This document shows positions 52,201 to 64,000 of a stretch of 64,000 bases of DNA, in pieces (the first letter of the stretch is position 1; every line of letters starts with the position of its first letter). The position numbers and the translations under genes are program-made. The stretch spans positions 23,712,609-23,776,608 of the forward strand of contig CM041084.1 in assembly GCA_023079485.1 (NCBI GenBank). The letters are read 5' to 3'. The notes beneath the pieces are model-generated. The model made no database searches, was not told the DNA's origin, and worked only from the letters and a program-made list of their open reading frames with translations. Source of the stretch: Archilochus colubris. Lineage: Eukaryota; Chordata; Aves; Apodiformes; Trochilidae.

Positions 52201-54219
52201 TGAAGTTCTTTGGAGCTACTTGAGCTAGAAACAGTGTGCTAGCAATATAAGGGAAGCTCTTGGGAAAGTTAGGAATTAAGAGAGAGAGAAGATGATTTGT
52301 GATTCCCAACCCTCAACTACTCCAGGTCCTGCTATGGGCAAATTTAGTATGGAAACCACCAAGGAGAGCACATCTCAGTCAAGGAGAACCCAAGATGCTT
52401 CAGTCAGCCTGTACTTGCCTCTAGAGGTCTCCCAACTCTTCTTACATTTGCAAACCACTTGGCACCTCTGTCAGCTGTCTTTAGCATGCCCTGGTCCTCA
52501 AAATAAGCTATGTAGCCTTTGTGGTTTATGGTTCCCAAACACAATTCTCTCTTGTTGCTATCTAACACTGTGAGCTGTCAGATGACCTTAATACAGCCCA
52601 TACAGGCAGATTTGCTCTTACACTTTAGTGTTGCTATTGAGAAAAATACTGGGACATGCAGTGTGTTATAACAGGTAAAATGGTGACTATAAGTGAATAT
52701 TCAATTGATGTGCTCCACAAACACATTTCTAAGCAAAGCATATGCAAATCTGACTGAATTTTAACTCCCTTTGCAGTACTTGTCTGATGAAAAGTGGGAT
52801 CCTCACAAACATTTGTATAGTACTCCAGTCCCTTTAGTATCTCAGAATGTGTCAGCTGGAAAAGCACGTCTGTCACATTTCTTTCTTCTTCTGTGCTGTT
52901 GGATGCCTCACTGTCCCAGCTTTTGTGGATGGGATTCAGGAGTTATTTTGCTGGGGTTAGTCAGCCTGCTTCATATTGCTGTTTTATTTAGGTGTCGTGA
53001 CTTCAAAGTGGTTTGATCTAATTTGCATTGGTGTAGGGAGAAGTCAGGGTCACTCACTGAATCAGTACAATACAGCACTTTCCTGTTAGTCTGATCCACA
53101 TGCAGACAGAAGCAGAATAGGCTGCCATACTGTACCACCCCTTTCGATGTGAATTTAGACCTATTTTCCCACTCTGAAGGAGAAGAAAATGGCTACATTC
53201 AGCACACCAGCAGGAACTCAGCAGGAGCTGCTGCCTTTCAGGCACAAGATAGAGGCAATCAGGTGCTTCCTGCAGGTGCTGTGGAGCTGCTTGCTTTAGA
53301 TTCCTTCCTCTCACCCCAGCGGGATGCTGTTGGGCCTGCCCTGAGGAAAGGCAGCAGCTCCTGGCCCTCAACCAGCAATCTGGCAGTAGCTGGTACCTCA
53401 CAGGAACCTTGCCCCTGGGAAAGGAGGGTTTCTGCTCACCCTGGAATTTTAAACACCAGATGTAAAAGGTTAAAATGGCAAGCCTTATTTAAACCCCAGG
53501 GTGATGTCTAGATCGCAGAGCTGGAGAGATTTAGTTAGCTAATCATTATGTAGGGGAGTGAGGTAAATGTTGTTTCTAAATACTTGTTATGATTCAGTGA
53601 AAAACAGGCAGAGATTTGAAGACAACAGGGTTTTTCATAGGGTGCAATGTACTATGTAGAAAATGAATCCCTAAATAATTAGAAAAGATGTGTAGTTCGT
53701 ATGATAAATCTTTAAAATAGTATAATATTCTTCTAGAAATTTATGTATTGGATGCTTTAAAGAATGAAATTTGCAGTTTTTTTAAGAGCTAATTTTGTGA
53801 CTAGCAATGTCCTGGACTTTTAAAATTGTCAATTAAAATACACACAGGCATATGGTAATTTTTCTTTTAGTGAAAATAAATCAAAGGATTTCCTGGCTTA
53901 CTACTTTGGTTGTTAATTATATTTTAAATTCTTGGCAAATTTAATGGGGGCATTGAACTTTTGAAGAAGACCCTTAAAATTTGTAGTATTTGTTTCAAAT
54001 TACAGCAAGTTTTGTTAAGAAAGAGATGATTCAACCTTTTTCATAACAGGAAAACTACTTAGCCCTTTTTAGGATGTTAACTGTAGCAAGGAATTATCTT
54101 GTTTCCCTGTTCATTTTGCTTTCAAATGTCACACCCAGACAAAAAGCAAGGAGAACCAATGAGGCAGATGCTTCCTTTTGAAGGACTGTAATCATCAATC
54201 TAACAGCAGTTAGATACAG
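49261..54219. other. Unique noncoding DNA, no gene seen
   Basis: A GC-richer segment at 53180-53520 has frames open on both strands (120 codons plus from a GTG, 115 codons minus), with no domain or clear splice sites. It is probably chance. Elsewhere only short frames are present. Confidence 0.55.
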
Positions 54220-54565
54220 AGACCAAAAAAAGCTGTGAGAGTGATCAGCAACACATATTAAGAAGATTTAAGAAAATCTGTTTAGTTGAAAAGGTACTGA
54301 GAGGTGACTTAGGAGACCATCAGAAAGGAAAGCAGATTATGGTCACTTACTTGCTGCATGTAAAATGTCACGGCCTTACCTTTGAGTAACCAAGATTTAG
54401 GAGTGGCTATCAGGAAGTATTTTCAATAGTAAGAAGCAGAGGAATAGATTGCCTGTGGAGGAGGTGTCAGATCTTTCTCAATGGATGCTTTGAAGAATTG
54501 GTCATACAGTCAGAAATGGTTTCTAGTAGGATACTCTGAGCTCCTAAGTCTGGGTGAGCCCTTGA
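54220..54565 (+). mobile_element. Probable CR1 LINE remnant, highly diverged
   Basis: A block reading CTGTTTAGTTGAAAAGGTACTGAGAGG, then TGACTTAGGAGAC, and a later block AGAAGCAGAGGAATAGATTGCC followed by TGTGGAGGAGGTGTCAG fall in the order and spacing of the CR1 ORF2 end (the segments normally reading CAGCCTGGAGAAGAG and TGCCCAGGGAGGTGG). Divergence is high and the octamer tail is not identifiable, so this is an ancient insertion with approximate limits. Confidence 0.5.
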
Positions 54566-56208
54566 TATGCCCCAGCTATCTCAGAACAAAATAATAATCT
54601 CCTTCATTTTTTGTAGGCCACAAAGGAGATAAAATGACTTGCAACAAATCTCTGGTCTGGATGATTTGGGGGGTACAACTGTGAACTTGCTTCACAAATT
54701 GAAGCTGTTTGACAGCCAGCATGATGGATTAGACAGAGAGATGAGCTGGCTGAGTTCTCTTTAATTTCCTTTCAGTCTTATTTTTTTGGTGCTCTGCTGC
54801 AGAAAATAATCAGAGAGAGGTTTCATCTGGTAGCTGAACTGGTTGGTCATCTAGTCACACTCTTTCATACAAAGCACAACATCTGTATCCCATAAAGTAA
54901 CTGTGGAGGTATCATTTATAAGACAGAGACCTAATACCATGGGGTTATCCTTCTGACACACCAGTCTGGAAGGCAAAATACTGTGTGAGGCTGTGACAGC
55001 CCTGGGGATGCTGTGAGAACAGAAAGCAGGTAGCTCTGGGATTCTCTGGGTGCTTGTCTGAGTAAGGGAGCACTAAGTAAAAACTGTTTCAGAGTCTCTG
55101 GTTACAATTCTGCCTCTCAAGTGTGAAATGAATTTGTTTCAACAGCCCAGTGGATATGGGAAGATGTGCACTGAGCTGCTTAACCCTTTTTCTTTCTGCT
55201 CCCTTTCACGTGAACTCACGCCTACCCACCAGCTAAGAGGGTTGAATATATAAGGTATTTGGGTACTTCAGCAATGGCCTCAGTACCCTAGGGCTCTTGG
55301 AAGTGTCTTCAAGGACTTTCTCCTTCATTGTCCTCCTTCTATCAAGAGATCTCTCCAAACCCAGCAGATTCTTGGGAATCTAAACTGAAAAACCTGTGGC
55401 ACAGCTATAGAATGCTGTCTTCAGAACTTGTATCAGTATCTGTAATTGGAGACCTCTCCAAAATCACTTCATAGGTTATAAATGAGGCACTGAAGAAACA
55501 CTTAGAAGATTCAGAAACATTTCTCATTCTCTTTTAAAAACATCTTCCAGAATATTGTTCAGTACATGTTAGGGAAAAGAAAAAATAGTCTGCCAGCACA
55601 CTTTAGAAAAGCTGATGACTTTAAGGAACTTCAGCACAGAGAGAGCTGCCACTGATAAAAACTTGCTATGACTCAGCTATGCTTTGCATGAGAGCAAGTC
55701 ATTTTGCTACTTATTGTTGATTACTGAGTTTGAAACCCTCTGAGGTCTTCCAAAGGTCTGAAAACTGTTAAGGACTGAATGCTAAGAAGGGGATCTGTTA
55801 TGGGAAAGAGTGTTTTTCAAGGAAAGATTGATAAAATTCAAATTATAATTAAAGAGGCTCAGGTCCATATACATAATCAATGGCCCAATTTTTAAAAACT
55901 CTTATTCTACTGTAAAGCACAACAGCACTCAAGTCAGAGGTAAAAACAGGTAGAAAGAGTTTATTCACTTCATGCTATAAAAGGTTTACCCACTGCTGTA
56001 TAAAAAGCAAAGAGAGTTTGTCTGCTTTTGTGTTTAGTATTAAACCAAACAGTAGAACAGAAATGTTAACTAAGTAAAGAGATAAAAAAGTTCCAGAAAA
56101 AAGGATTTAGTCAAAATCAGATGTTACGTGTATAATATATAAATAGAAAAGATCTATATAATGGTATATGTAAATTAAGAAAAAATATAGACTATTCCAT
56201 TATTTTTT
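54566..56208. other. Unique noncoding DNA, no gene seen
   Basis: No repeat or exon recognised. The section 54640-54680 has a faint resemblance to the CR1 3' region and may be a further decayed part of the preceding element. Confidence 0.5.
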
Positions 56209-56246
56209 TATATATATGTATATATATATATATACACACACATATA
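56209..56246 (+). repeat. (TA)n(CA)n compound microsatellite
   Basis: An alternating TA run with one G interruption passes into CA units. It is likely length-variable. No gene context. Confidence 0.92.
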
Positions 56247-56326
56247 TTCTGAAGGCACAGTTGCCTTGGTGGACAGCAAGTTTACCACCAGTCAGTAGTG
56301 TGCCCTTTTAAGCAATGAAACATGTT

Positions 56327-56888
56327 CCTGAGTTAACATTAGGAAGAGCATAGCCAGGAGCTCAAGAAGCAGGCTGCTCAGTGGGAGCCACTTCTGAGGC
56401 CACACAGGGAGTGCTGTGTCCAAATCTACCTCTTGGATGTTGGGGCTCACAAGAGGGGGAATGGCAAATTGGAGAGTCCACCAGAGAGCCACTGAAATGT
56501 TTGGGGGGGGTGTGAAGCACATGATCTATGAGGACAAATTGAAGGTATTGGTTTTGCTCAGTGTGGATAAAAGAAGAGGAACCTGAAAAGACAAAATTGG
56601 ACTTTTCTCAGATTGGCACAGAGAGAAGATAAGCAGCAAGTCACAAGCAGCAATAAGAGAAATTCTTGCTGGCTTCAAGGAAGAATTTTTAAAGGTGCAA
56701 AGTGATTAAATACTGGGATATGTTGTCCAAAGAGGCTGTGAATTCTCTGGCCTTGGAGATCTTCAAAACTCAGCTAGTCAATAACTTGCACAATCAGGTC
56801 TAAGATGGAAATTTCATCTCCTGTCATGGGGGCTGGACCTAGATAATGTTCCTACAAAATTAAATTATTCCATAGCTCTGAATCTGTG
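56327..56888 (+). mobile_element. CR1 LINE, old 3' portion
   Basis: Recognisable CR1 blocks in order on the plus strand: TTAGGAAGAGCATAGCCAGG, GAGGCCACACAGGGAGTGCTG, CAGAGAGCCACTGAAATGTT, TGTCCAAAGAGGCTGTGAATTC with CTTGGAGATCTTCAAAACTC, then a decayed terminus from GGGGGCTGGACCTAGATAATG to about 56888. It spans the end of ORF2 and the 3'UTR, with frames broken throughout. The age is similar to that of the 5.2 kb copy. Confidence 0.82.
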
Positions 56889-56906
56889 GTATTTCTCTAT
56901 TCTGTT

Positions 56907-57045
56907 TTTAAATATTTCTTACGGTGGAAACTCCACTGTCTCCCCAGGGAATCTATTGAGTGCTTCCCAAGAGATGAAAAAAATATTCAAAGAAACTTTG
57001 TTTTGACTGGACTAATCCAACTTGAAGCATTTGTAGCCTTCACAT
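56907..57045 (-). mobile_element. CR1 LINE scrap, opposite orientation
   Basis: The plus-strand text AAATATTTCTTACGGTGGAAACTCCACTG, then TCTCCCCAGGGAATCTATTGAGTGC, is the reverse complement of the conserved ORF2-end block of CR1-like LINEs. It directly abuts the plus-strand CR1 that ends at about 56888, so two fragments lie tail to tail here. It is very diverged and the right limit is uncertain. Confidence 0.5.
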
Positions 57046-60000
57046 TACACTTTCCTCGGGTGTCCTAAGTTCGCTCAGGGTATTTCTGTGAGTGAAGCTC
57101 TGTAAAGACTGCAGAGTCTCCTGTGTGGCTTTTTGGGGGGCTAGTTCTCCCTTTGTGGCAGAAGCATTCTCTAGAGTTGCTGGGAAATGATTGCACCTGC
57201 ATGGAGAGGCCAAGGAGAGCATGCAGGGGGTGAGTGAAGTTAACATTTCTGCAAATTTTATATTTCAACCCTCAACACAGACAATCTGAAGGGGGAATCA
57301 GGGATACATTGATTATTTTGGGTATTAGAGTAATTCAGCATGAGTGATTCTCATTTCTTGTAAGAGTTGCATGAGAGAGACTTGTCAGATTGAAATATAT
57401 GTAAGTATATAAGACATTTTTCCAAACAAATGGATTTGACAGTGATTGTCTGAGTCAAAATATCATGGATAGGACACCTCTCACCTGATTTCAAATGCTC
57501 ACTCCTAACAAGCATCCGAGAAAATTATTATAGCTTCTCTTACAACTTACGAAGAGAAATACATAAACTTTTTAAAACTATGATGTGGCCCATTTTAGAC
57601 CTACTTTCCAATGAAGTAAGTTGCTCACAAGAGCCCCCTGACAAGCCTCTGATTAACAATAAATAGTGTCCACTCTGTTTACCAGAGATGTAGGTAGTCA
57701 GAGTCCTTCACATAAAGTCTGATAATCTGTGAAGGCCCTTTGCCAACGGGCTCATTTAGGTCTAAAGTCTTTTGCTCAGAGCTGATTTAAGACTTTGTGC
57801 TGTAACTCAGCATTCCTCACTTTGCTCTAAGTGTTCTCTCCCTTCTCAGCTTTATTCACTGCTTTGCCTCACAGCATCTCCAGCCTGAGCAGCAGAGTAA
57901 AAGGCTTAACTAAAAGATGTTGATTGATTTCCTCTGTGTGACTTCAGTAAGGAAGCAACATTACTTGATCTGTGTCAGGATCCTGAAGGCATCTGAAGAA
58001 TTGTTCAGCACTGCCCAGACTCACGCTTTTACAGACTCTGGCTTTTTTATAAAATGCTTTGCTGTATCAATAGGAAAATAACTGCTCTGCCATCAGAAGT
58101 CCCCATCTCCTAACAAAAATAAGTCTCTCTAGTGCATGATAGGAATTTGTAACTGATGCCAAGCAGTTAAATACCCACCTGGTGGTCATGATGGGCTGTA
58201 TAGAAATCAGACTGCTCTTTACTATCCCCAGTAACATAAGGTGCTCAGTCTGACCCATTGACACTTGTGATAGTGAAGGAGACATTCAGAGCATCTAGCT
58301 TTGTGATCAGAAATTTTTTCATGGCCCTGGGTCTATCTAGATACCTTCAGTCACCTTCGGTTTGTTTCTTGTAATTTCATTTCATATATGTCACCCTTCC
58401 TTTTCTCAAAAGTACTTTTGATCTTTTCTCCATGCTACTGTCCTCTAATGAGCCCTCTGCCATTACAGTTTCCATTCCATCCTTCAAAATACTGTAATCA
58501 AACTCCATTTGTAATTCATTTTTTACGTTCAGGACATGTTACTATCACATTGATAGAAAAAATATCATAATCAAGAAAATATTAAGGAAAAAGGAAACCC
58601 TGTACACATCTGTAAATGTCACTGTATTTTCTTTTACTTTGGAAATTTTACATCCAGATGGTGCTCTGCCTTCATTATTTCCATTACAGAGTGCCCTGAG
58701 AGGCCGAGAGTGTCTTTGCTGTGTCAGTGAATCTCCTGATACATCTGAATGTTGATTCTAGAAAGTGTGTAAGAGTTTGGCTCTCGGTCAATTTTGGAAT
58801 TCATCACATTTCTTAGATATTCAGTCAGTAATAAAGTGCTTTGCAAGATCAGCAATGCATAAATGACAACTAATGCTATCTGGCTCTCAGCCTCTGTTCT
58901 TGCCTTAGCAAGCAAAAATTGCTTTATAGGCTAAGTATTGTGTACTGGATAAAGATATTGGAACTCTTGATGTATATGAACCAGTGAGGTGGACAGCACA
59001 GGATGCTTGTAGCTTGTTAGAGGTCTTTTGTGCCAATGGTGAGCTGCAATTACACTCAGAGGAAGGGAATCATAACAGGAAAGAATGGGAGATGCCCTGG
59101 TGTATTTTGTATAACTTCTCTGAATGGTTCCCTAAGAGAAAAAGTCTGTAGTGATGGTCCTCTCACATTGTTTGCTTGTTTATCCAGATTTTATAGCATT
59201 TAAATCAATCAGTTAATTTCAACAAAAATTAAGAGTGAATAAGGTATTCCAAAATGTTAAATTCTAAAAGCTATGATGATCAGTGACTGGGTAGAAAGGC
59301 AAGATCCAAATTGGTCATGCCATTGAAGAAAAGCATATTTTTGTTCTGGTCAATATACACCCTGAAGAGGAAGAGCCCATCAGTTAGCAGCCTTGGCTTT
59401 GGACTGGTCCTAACTATGGTGCCACTTACTCAGCTGAGTAGGTGAGGAGCATGTGATGGAGCTGGAGGTTCCCTTGAAGGCAGGACATAGAAAAGCTTTA
59501 GCTGAATTGTGGGTGAGTGGAGATGTACAGGAAACACAGAACATGGAACCAGGAGGAGCTGGGGTCTTGGCTGTAGGCAGCTGGTGGTGTATTTCTGACT
59601 GTTCATTTCTGGAAAATTTCAGAAGAAGTGGTTTAAAGGAGAAATACAGTAAACATAATGTTGGCTTTAATTTAATTGTTGTTATTACTGATCTTATTGT
59701 AATAAGTCTAAGCAACCTTCTTTGTATTTTTTTTAATAACTTGGAGAATGAAATCTGGAAGACCTGCCCATCTGGATCTGAAAGTGGAATCAAATCTTAT
59801 TCAGCTGTATTGGTTAAGCAGATCTGTAAATTTTTATGGTATTAAGTATTCAAAGTTTTGTAATAAAGATGTCATGGGGTGATCCGTTCTGGGCAGTCTG
59901 AAATGTATACAGTAGGAAACACTTTCAAAGGCCCAGAAACTCTTCCAATTCACACATATTTTGAAAAGCATAGACAAGATTGGAAAGGGGTTTGATGATT

Positions 60001-63000
60001 TGTAGTATAGTTTTTGCAATGTTAGTTTATCTAATCTGTCACAAATTTATATAATCCACATTTCTTAGCAACAAAAATGCTACATAGTAACTCAGTTTTG
60101 CAATTGTTTTCAGAATTGATTGAGGGAAAAAAAAAAGAAAAAAGGATAAAAAACACACGTTTTTCCCCTCCCAAGCTAAATTTAGAGTTGTGGCTGAGAC
60201 TTTTTCTTTCATACTGCTCACTGCAACTAAATCCTATAATTTCTTTTTGACAAGGAAAACTTGTGAATGTTGCCCCAAAATTAAAATGTTGCATGAGAAT
60301 CCCACTTTGTTTTTGCTTCAGGCTGAAGCTGACTTCACAGACTTTGGATAAGTGAGGTCATAAAATCTTGCTCAATGAGTTTATTCTCTTGGGATGTAAT
60401 AACTGGTGTAATCACGTACTTTTATGGCGAGCACAATAATATAATTATGCAGAAGGGGCTTTGTCTGTGAGATGTACAGTCTGGGAGTTCAGCTCTTGGT
60501 AGATGTTATATAAAAATTGCTACATCCTGTGGTGCCATCCACATTATGTTTGCCATTCTTGTTTTTTACCATACCTACTCCATCTCCATTAATGTTAGTT
60601 ATCCTTCTCTCTCAAACTGTCTTAATTGGATTATTTTAATTCCTTCAGCTCAGAACAATTTGTGCTTCTGTTGCTGTTCTGGAAAGCTTGTGACTTTCTT
60701 TGAATTTTTCCTTTTTCTAACTCTATCATCTAGTCTAATATAAAATACAGTTTACAAAAATTGCCTTACAAGAAATGGCTAAGCATTTTAATAACTATTA
60801 CCATTTTAAAATTAGATGTTTCTGAAATCCATTTTCACTAAATGTTTATAAAATTTAAAATGACTGGACAACTAGTAGTACTTCGTTTAGCCCTTGTCCT
60901 TTTATAAGTGATGCATTTTGTAAACACAGTAACATGAGAAACAAACCCTTAGAGACTGCTCCTCTCCCATTTCTCTCTGATTAGAGACTAGGAGGATCTG
61001 CCTTTTAATACACACTGTTGATGCATACCTGTTGCTACATATTAAATATATTAATCCCAATGTGCTTTTCCAAGTACACAAACTAATCTGAGCCTTCTGC
61101 TATGGATTCCCACTTTCACCATAGGCCAGGAAGCAGCTGACCACTTTCAGATAGTGAAAGATTAATGGCTCTTCTGCTTTTAGAACAATTTTCAATTTAA
61201 TTTGATGTTTCTAATAACAGCATTTTGGCAGCTGTAAAATCTCAGCTTTAAATGCTATTTGAATATCAATGTCACTCTTCAAATGAAAGCTTTCTAACTT
61301 CATTTAGAAAAGGCACAATGCATTCATGTTTATGTACAACTTAAGCTTCAGTACTTTTCACTTTGTAGGGAAATCTGGTGCCGTGAAGGAAAAAAGCAGG
61401 AGAGCCAAAATGTCTTTGAAAAGCCTTACTTCTCATACTGTATTAATTTTACATCAAAATTTTTCAACTTTCACTTGCATTTGCAGTGTGCTGCTTCTTA
61501 CCTGTCACTCTTGTGTAGGCATCCATCCCCCTGCCAGTTGACCCCATCAATAAGCACAGGTTTGATGGCATTAGCCAAAGGATCACAATCAGGTTCTATT
61601 TTTGCAGATCTGTTTACACTTTATCAATGGGTTGAAATGGATGAACTGTGCTGCAAGGCATGACAAAATCTATTTACATTCTTCTGCTTTTCAATATTCA
61701 GCTATTTCCTTTTGGCTTTCTGGATCAGATCCTCAAAGAGCTTTAAATCTCAACAGCCTCATCAACTGCAATGGAAAAAACTGATTCCTCAAGCTCTGTT
61801 TAAATCATAAAGAACAAAATAACTTTTCAGGGCTACTACCCTGTGCTTATTCCCTTGATATACTTTAATAAAAGAAGGGACAAATCTTGCTCTCTAATGC
61901 AAAGAGTAATATTGATCATAAAGAAACAAATCTCAAATTATAGAAATAATAAAAAAAAATCGACCCTGAACCTGTGTAAAGAGTGATTTGTTTCTATTTA
62001 CTTAGCAGGTTTCATTGCTACCATGTCTTGAAATAGAAATTATTGTGTTAGATAACAATGTCATCTGAAAGCGGATTGACTGGTAGTCCTCTGCTGAGGT
62101 ACTGTTGTATCTAGACCATGTTTTTTTTCCTGCCTGTTCTTTTGGCAGTTTTCTAAGCTACTTTTTAAATGACATGCAAATACCTGAACATTTATTGCAG
62201 ACGATGAAGTATTTTATTTCAGGAGTCAGGGGATTTTATTATTTTGTTGATTCACAAGTTTATGTATGCATTAGCTAAGAACAAATACTTCAGTACCTGT
62301 TTTTTCCTTATGTGTTGGTTTATTAATTTTTAATTGATTTTATATCTCAGGAGTATTTGCTTTGTTTTAATATAAAAGATACAGTGGAGCAATTTTCACA
62401 TTATATCAAGTTGCTCTGGTCTATCTTTGGAAAAATCAATAAAATGAGGTGAAAATAAAAGCTGTGACTCACGGCTGATACACACACAAGAATGTCACCA
62501 AGCAGAGCATTATTTTTTAAATGACTACTTAAAAATTAAGTGTGGATTTGATCAGATTTTTTCTCTCCACTGGTCTAAAATCTTGCTTGGTGACTGCTGA
62601 CTTTGTCACAGGGAAATTCCATGCAAACCAACAGACAGTAGTGTTAGTGGAGCCAAATGCCAGGGAGTCTCTTGCTCAGCTTTTGACTGCATTTCCATGG
62701 AAGGAGTCTTCAGATGATCCAGTCTGAGTCTAATATCTGGGAAGTGGAACTCTCTCTAAGCTCTGGAAGCTCAGGCTCTCCTCCAGCATCTCTCTGCCCT
62801 GATGCCAAAGGGAGGAAGGTTGGGCTGCAGGGCTGATTTGTGGTGCCTGCCTGCAGTGCTGCAGGAGCAATGCTTCTCCTTTTAAAAGACCCAGACATGG
62901 GGTGGGTTTAACATGGAAGAGTTTACTGCTGCTCTTTCCATGGGGTTATTTAATTTGCTTTTTCTTTTCCTTTTGTAGTTGAAGTGAGATGCATATTTTG

Positions 63001-63174
63001 CAGTCTTCTAAAAGCAGACTTGTTGTCTCTTGGCCTTTCTCTAGCATAGCAAACTTTGTCCTTAAATTGATATTATGTATAACATTTTTAAAAATACTTA
63101 ACATGATGGTTGCTTCTCAGACTTTAGACTGCCCAGATTATAAAACAGCTGTATTAAGGAGCACATATCAAAGA
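57046..63174. other. Unique AT-rich DNA, no gene seen
   Basis: No transposon terminus recognised. Frames at 59410-59845 are open on both strands (127 and 130 codons) but resemble no family. An A-rich purine run lies at 60126-60150. The stretch 61120-61320 has enhancer-like AT-rich texture with CAGCTG, ATTAATGG and ATTTGAAT cores, but conservation is unknown. Confidence 0.55.
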
Positions 63175-63543
63175 CTAAGGTGAGGTCTTTGCCTTCAGAG
63201 ATTCTGCAGTAATTAGAGATTTCAGCTGAAGCTTTTGCTTCACCTTCCAAAGAACCTTTTGTTCCAGACTTATTAATGAACCACAGATATTTGAACTACT
63301 GCTTTGATATTGCTTAAAGTATTCTCCTTTCCGGTTTCTTGATCTCATTTTTGGCCTTAACACACCTACTTTCCTCCTCAGAAGTTGCTGTTGATGGCGA
63401 ATTATTTCTTTGTGTGTGTGTCTTGTCCCACAGGCTCCTCTGTTCAGCAGGTTTTCACAGCGGGTTTGTATTTCTTCTCCTTGATCCAACAAGTTGGCTT
63501 CCTGTAATTTCTCAAATTTTGCTTTAACGAAGTTGATTGCCAA
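63175..63543 (-). other. Open frame with coiled-coil-like start, possible exon or old retroposed sequence
   Basis: A 122-codon frame on the minus strand, starting at a TTG codon, so not a convincing initiation site. Its first 35 residues (FVKAKFEKLQEANLLDQGEE and the following IQTRCENLL) have the heptad-like spacing of hydrophobic residues and the charge of coiled-coil or spectrin-repeat proteins. The remainder is K/S/Q-rich and less regular. A possible donor, AAA|GTAGGT, lies after HQQQLLRRK. Upstream AG acceptors lack a good pyrimidine tract, and the opposite strand is also open for 62 codons. No family is assigned. It is most likely chance, but it is the most protein-like frame in the window outside transposons. 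Confidence 0.15.
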
Positions 63544-64000
63544 TCAAGAATGCAAGGAGTATGGGCTGTGATTAGGCAAATGGAGATCAGACCCACAGAC
63601 TTGTATGTGTGCTTAGACTATGCTTGTCCAATCAAGATACTCTGAGAAGCATCAAGTAGATCTTAGAGCACTAGTGGCTATTTCTGTGAGAAAAACATTA
63701 TACAGGCTATTAAAAAAGCTACAAAGAAGGGTCTAATATAGCACAGCAGCTGCTCCATTCATACTACAATATTAAAGGACATTGCTACCATTGAGGAGAT
63801 AGAGCAAGAAACAGAAATTAGCTATAGCAAGGTATCAACTAAGTCTCTCTGTGTTGAATAAGATTCAGCACCATTGCTTTTTGAAGCATTTGTAATGGAT
63901 TTTAATAAGTTCCAGCATAATTCCTTAGTATTTGTAAGAGAAGATTTTTAATGAGTCCTCATAGGATGGATTTTGTTCACATTTTCCTCCTGATTTTTAA
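63544..64000. other. Noncoding end of window, no gene seen
   Basis: AT-rich sequence without recognisable repeats or frames. Confidence 0.6.

Noticed and set aside
53054..53511. GC-richer patch with 115-120 codon frames on both strands
   Set aside because: Both strands open, non-ATG start on the plus strand, and no recognisable protein family. A single-exon gene is not supported.
1..64000. CRISPR arrays, operons, riboswitches, phage or plasmid features
   Set aside because: The sequence is vertebrate nuclear DNA. No spaced direct repeats, ribosome-binding sites or dense coding organisation are present.

Overview
The window looks like vertebrate nuclear DNA from a bird. The diagnosis rests on CR1 LINE 3' ends with the bird-type ATTCTATG tail repeats (about 2.8, 13.1 and 14.4 kb, and several older copies), an avian-style solo LTR of the TGTCCTGG...CCTGACA type at 34.6-35.4 kb, AT-rich single-copy DNA with low repeat density, and one sharp CpG island at 40.2-41.6 kb. 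A songbird is plausible from the LTR type but is not shown. There is no bacterial-style gene organisation; the open frames of 60-150 codons are what chance gives in AT-rich or low-complexity DNA.

Layout. 0-40 kb: mostly unique noncoding DNA (intergenic or intronic) with CR1 fragments at 2.8, 5.2, 13.1, 13.8-14.5, 23.7 and 28.9 kb, simple repeats at 7.4, 10.4 and 36.5 kb, and the solo LTR. The 13.8-14.5 kb element is unusual: it keeps a CR1-type 5' end made of three tandem ~100-bp monomers, each with a CCAAT box and a TATA box, then a probable ORF1 start joined directly to the CR1 3' terminus. 40.2-41.6 kb: the CpG island, the only strong gene-promoter signal. On the minus strand it contains a TATA-like element at 40436-40442 and a GTAAGTA splice donor at 40183-40189, consistent with a noncoding first exon of about 220 nt transcribed leftward. 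41.7-64 kb: AT-rich unique DNA with a 69-bp-arm inverted repeat at 44.1-44.3 kb, a 24-T tract, old CR1 pieces at 54.2, 56.3 and 56.9 kb, and a TA/CA microsatellite.

No protein-coding exon is identified with confidence. If the island drives a gene, its coding exons either lie outside the window or are short exons that cannot be found without alignment. The best supported observations are the promoter-monomer CR1, the island with its exon signals, the long foldback, and the LTR with near-matching 5-bp target-site copies.
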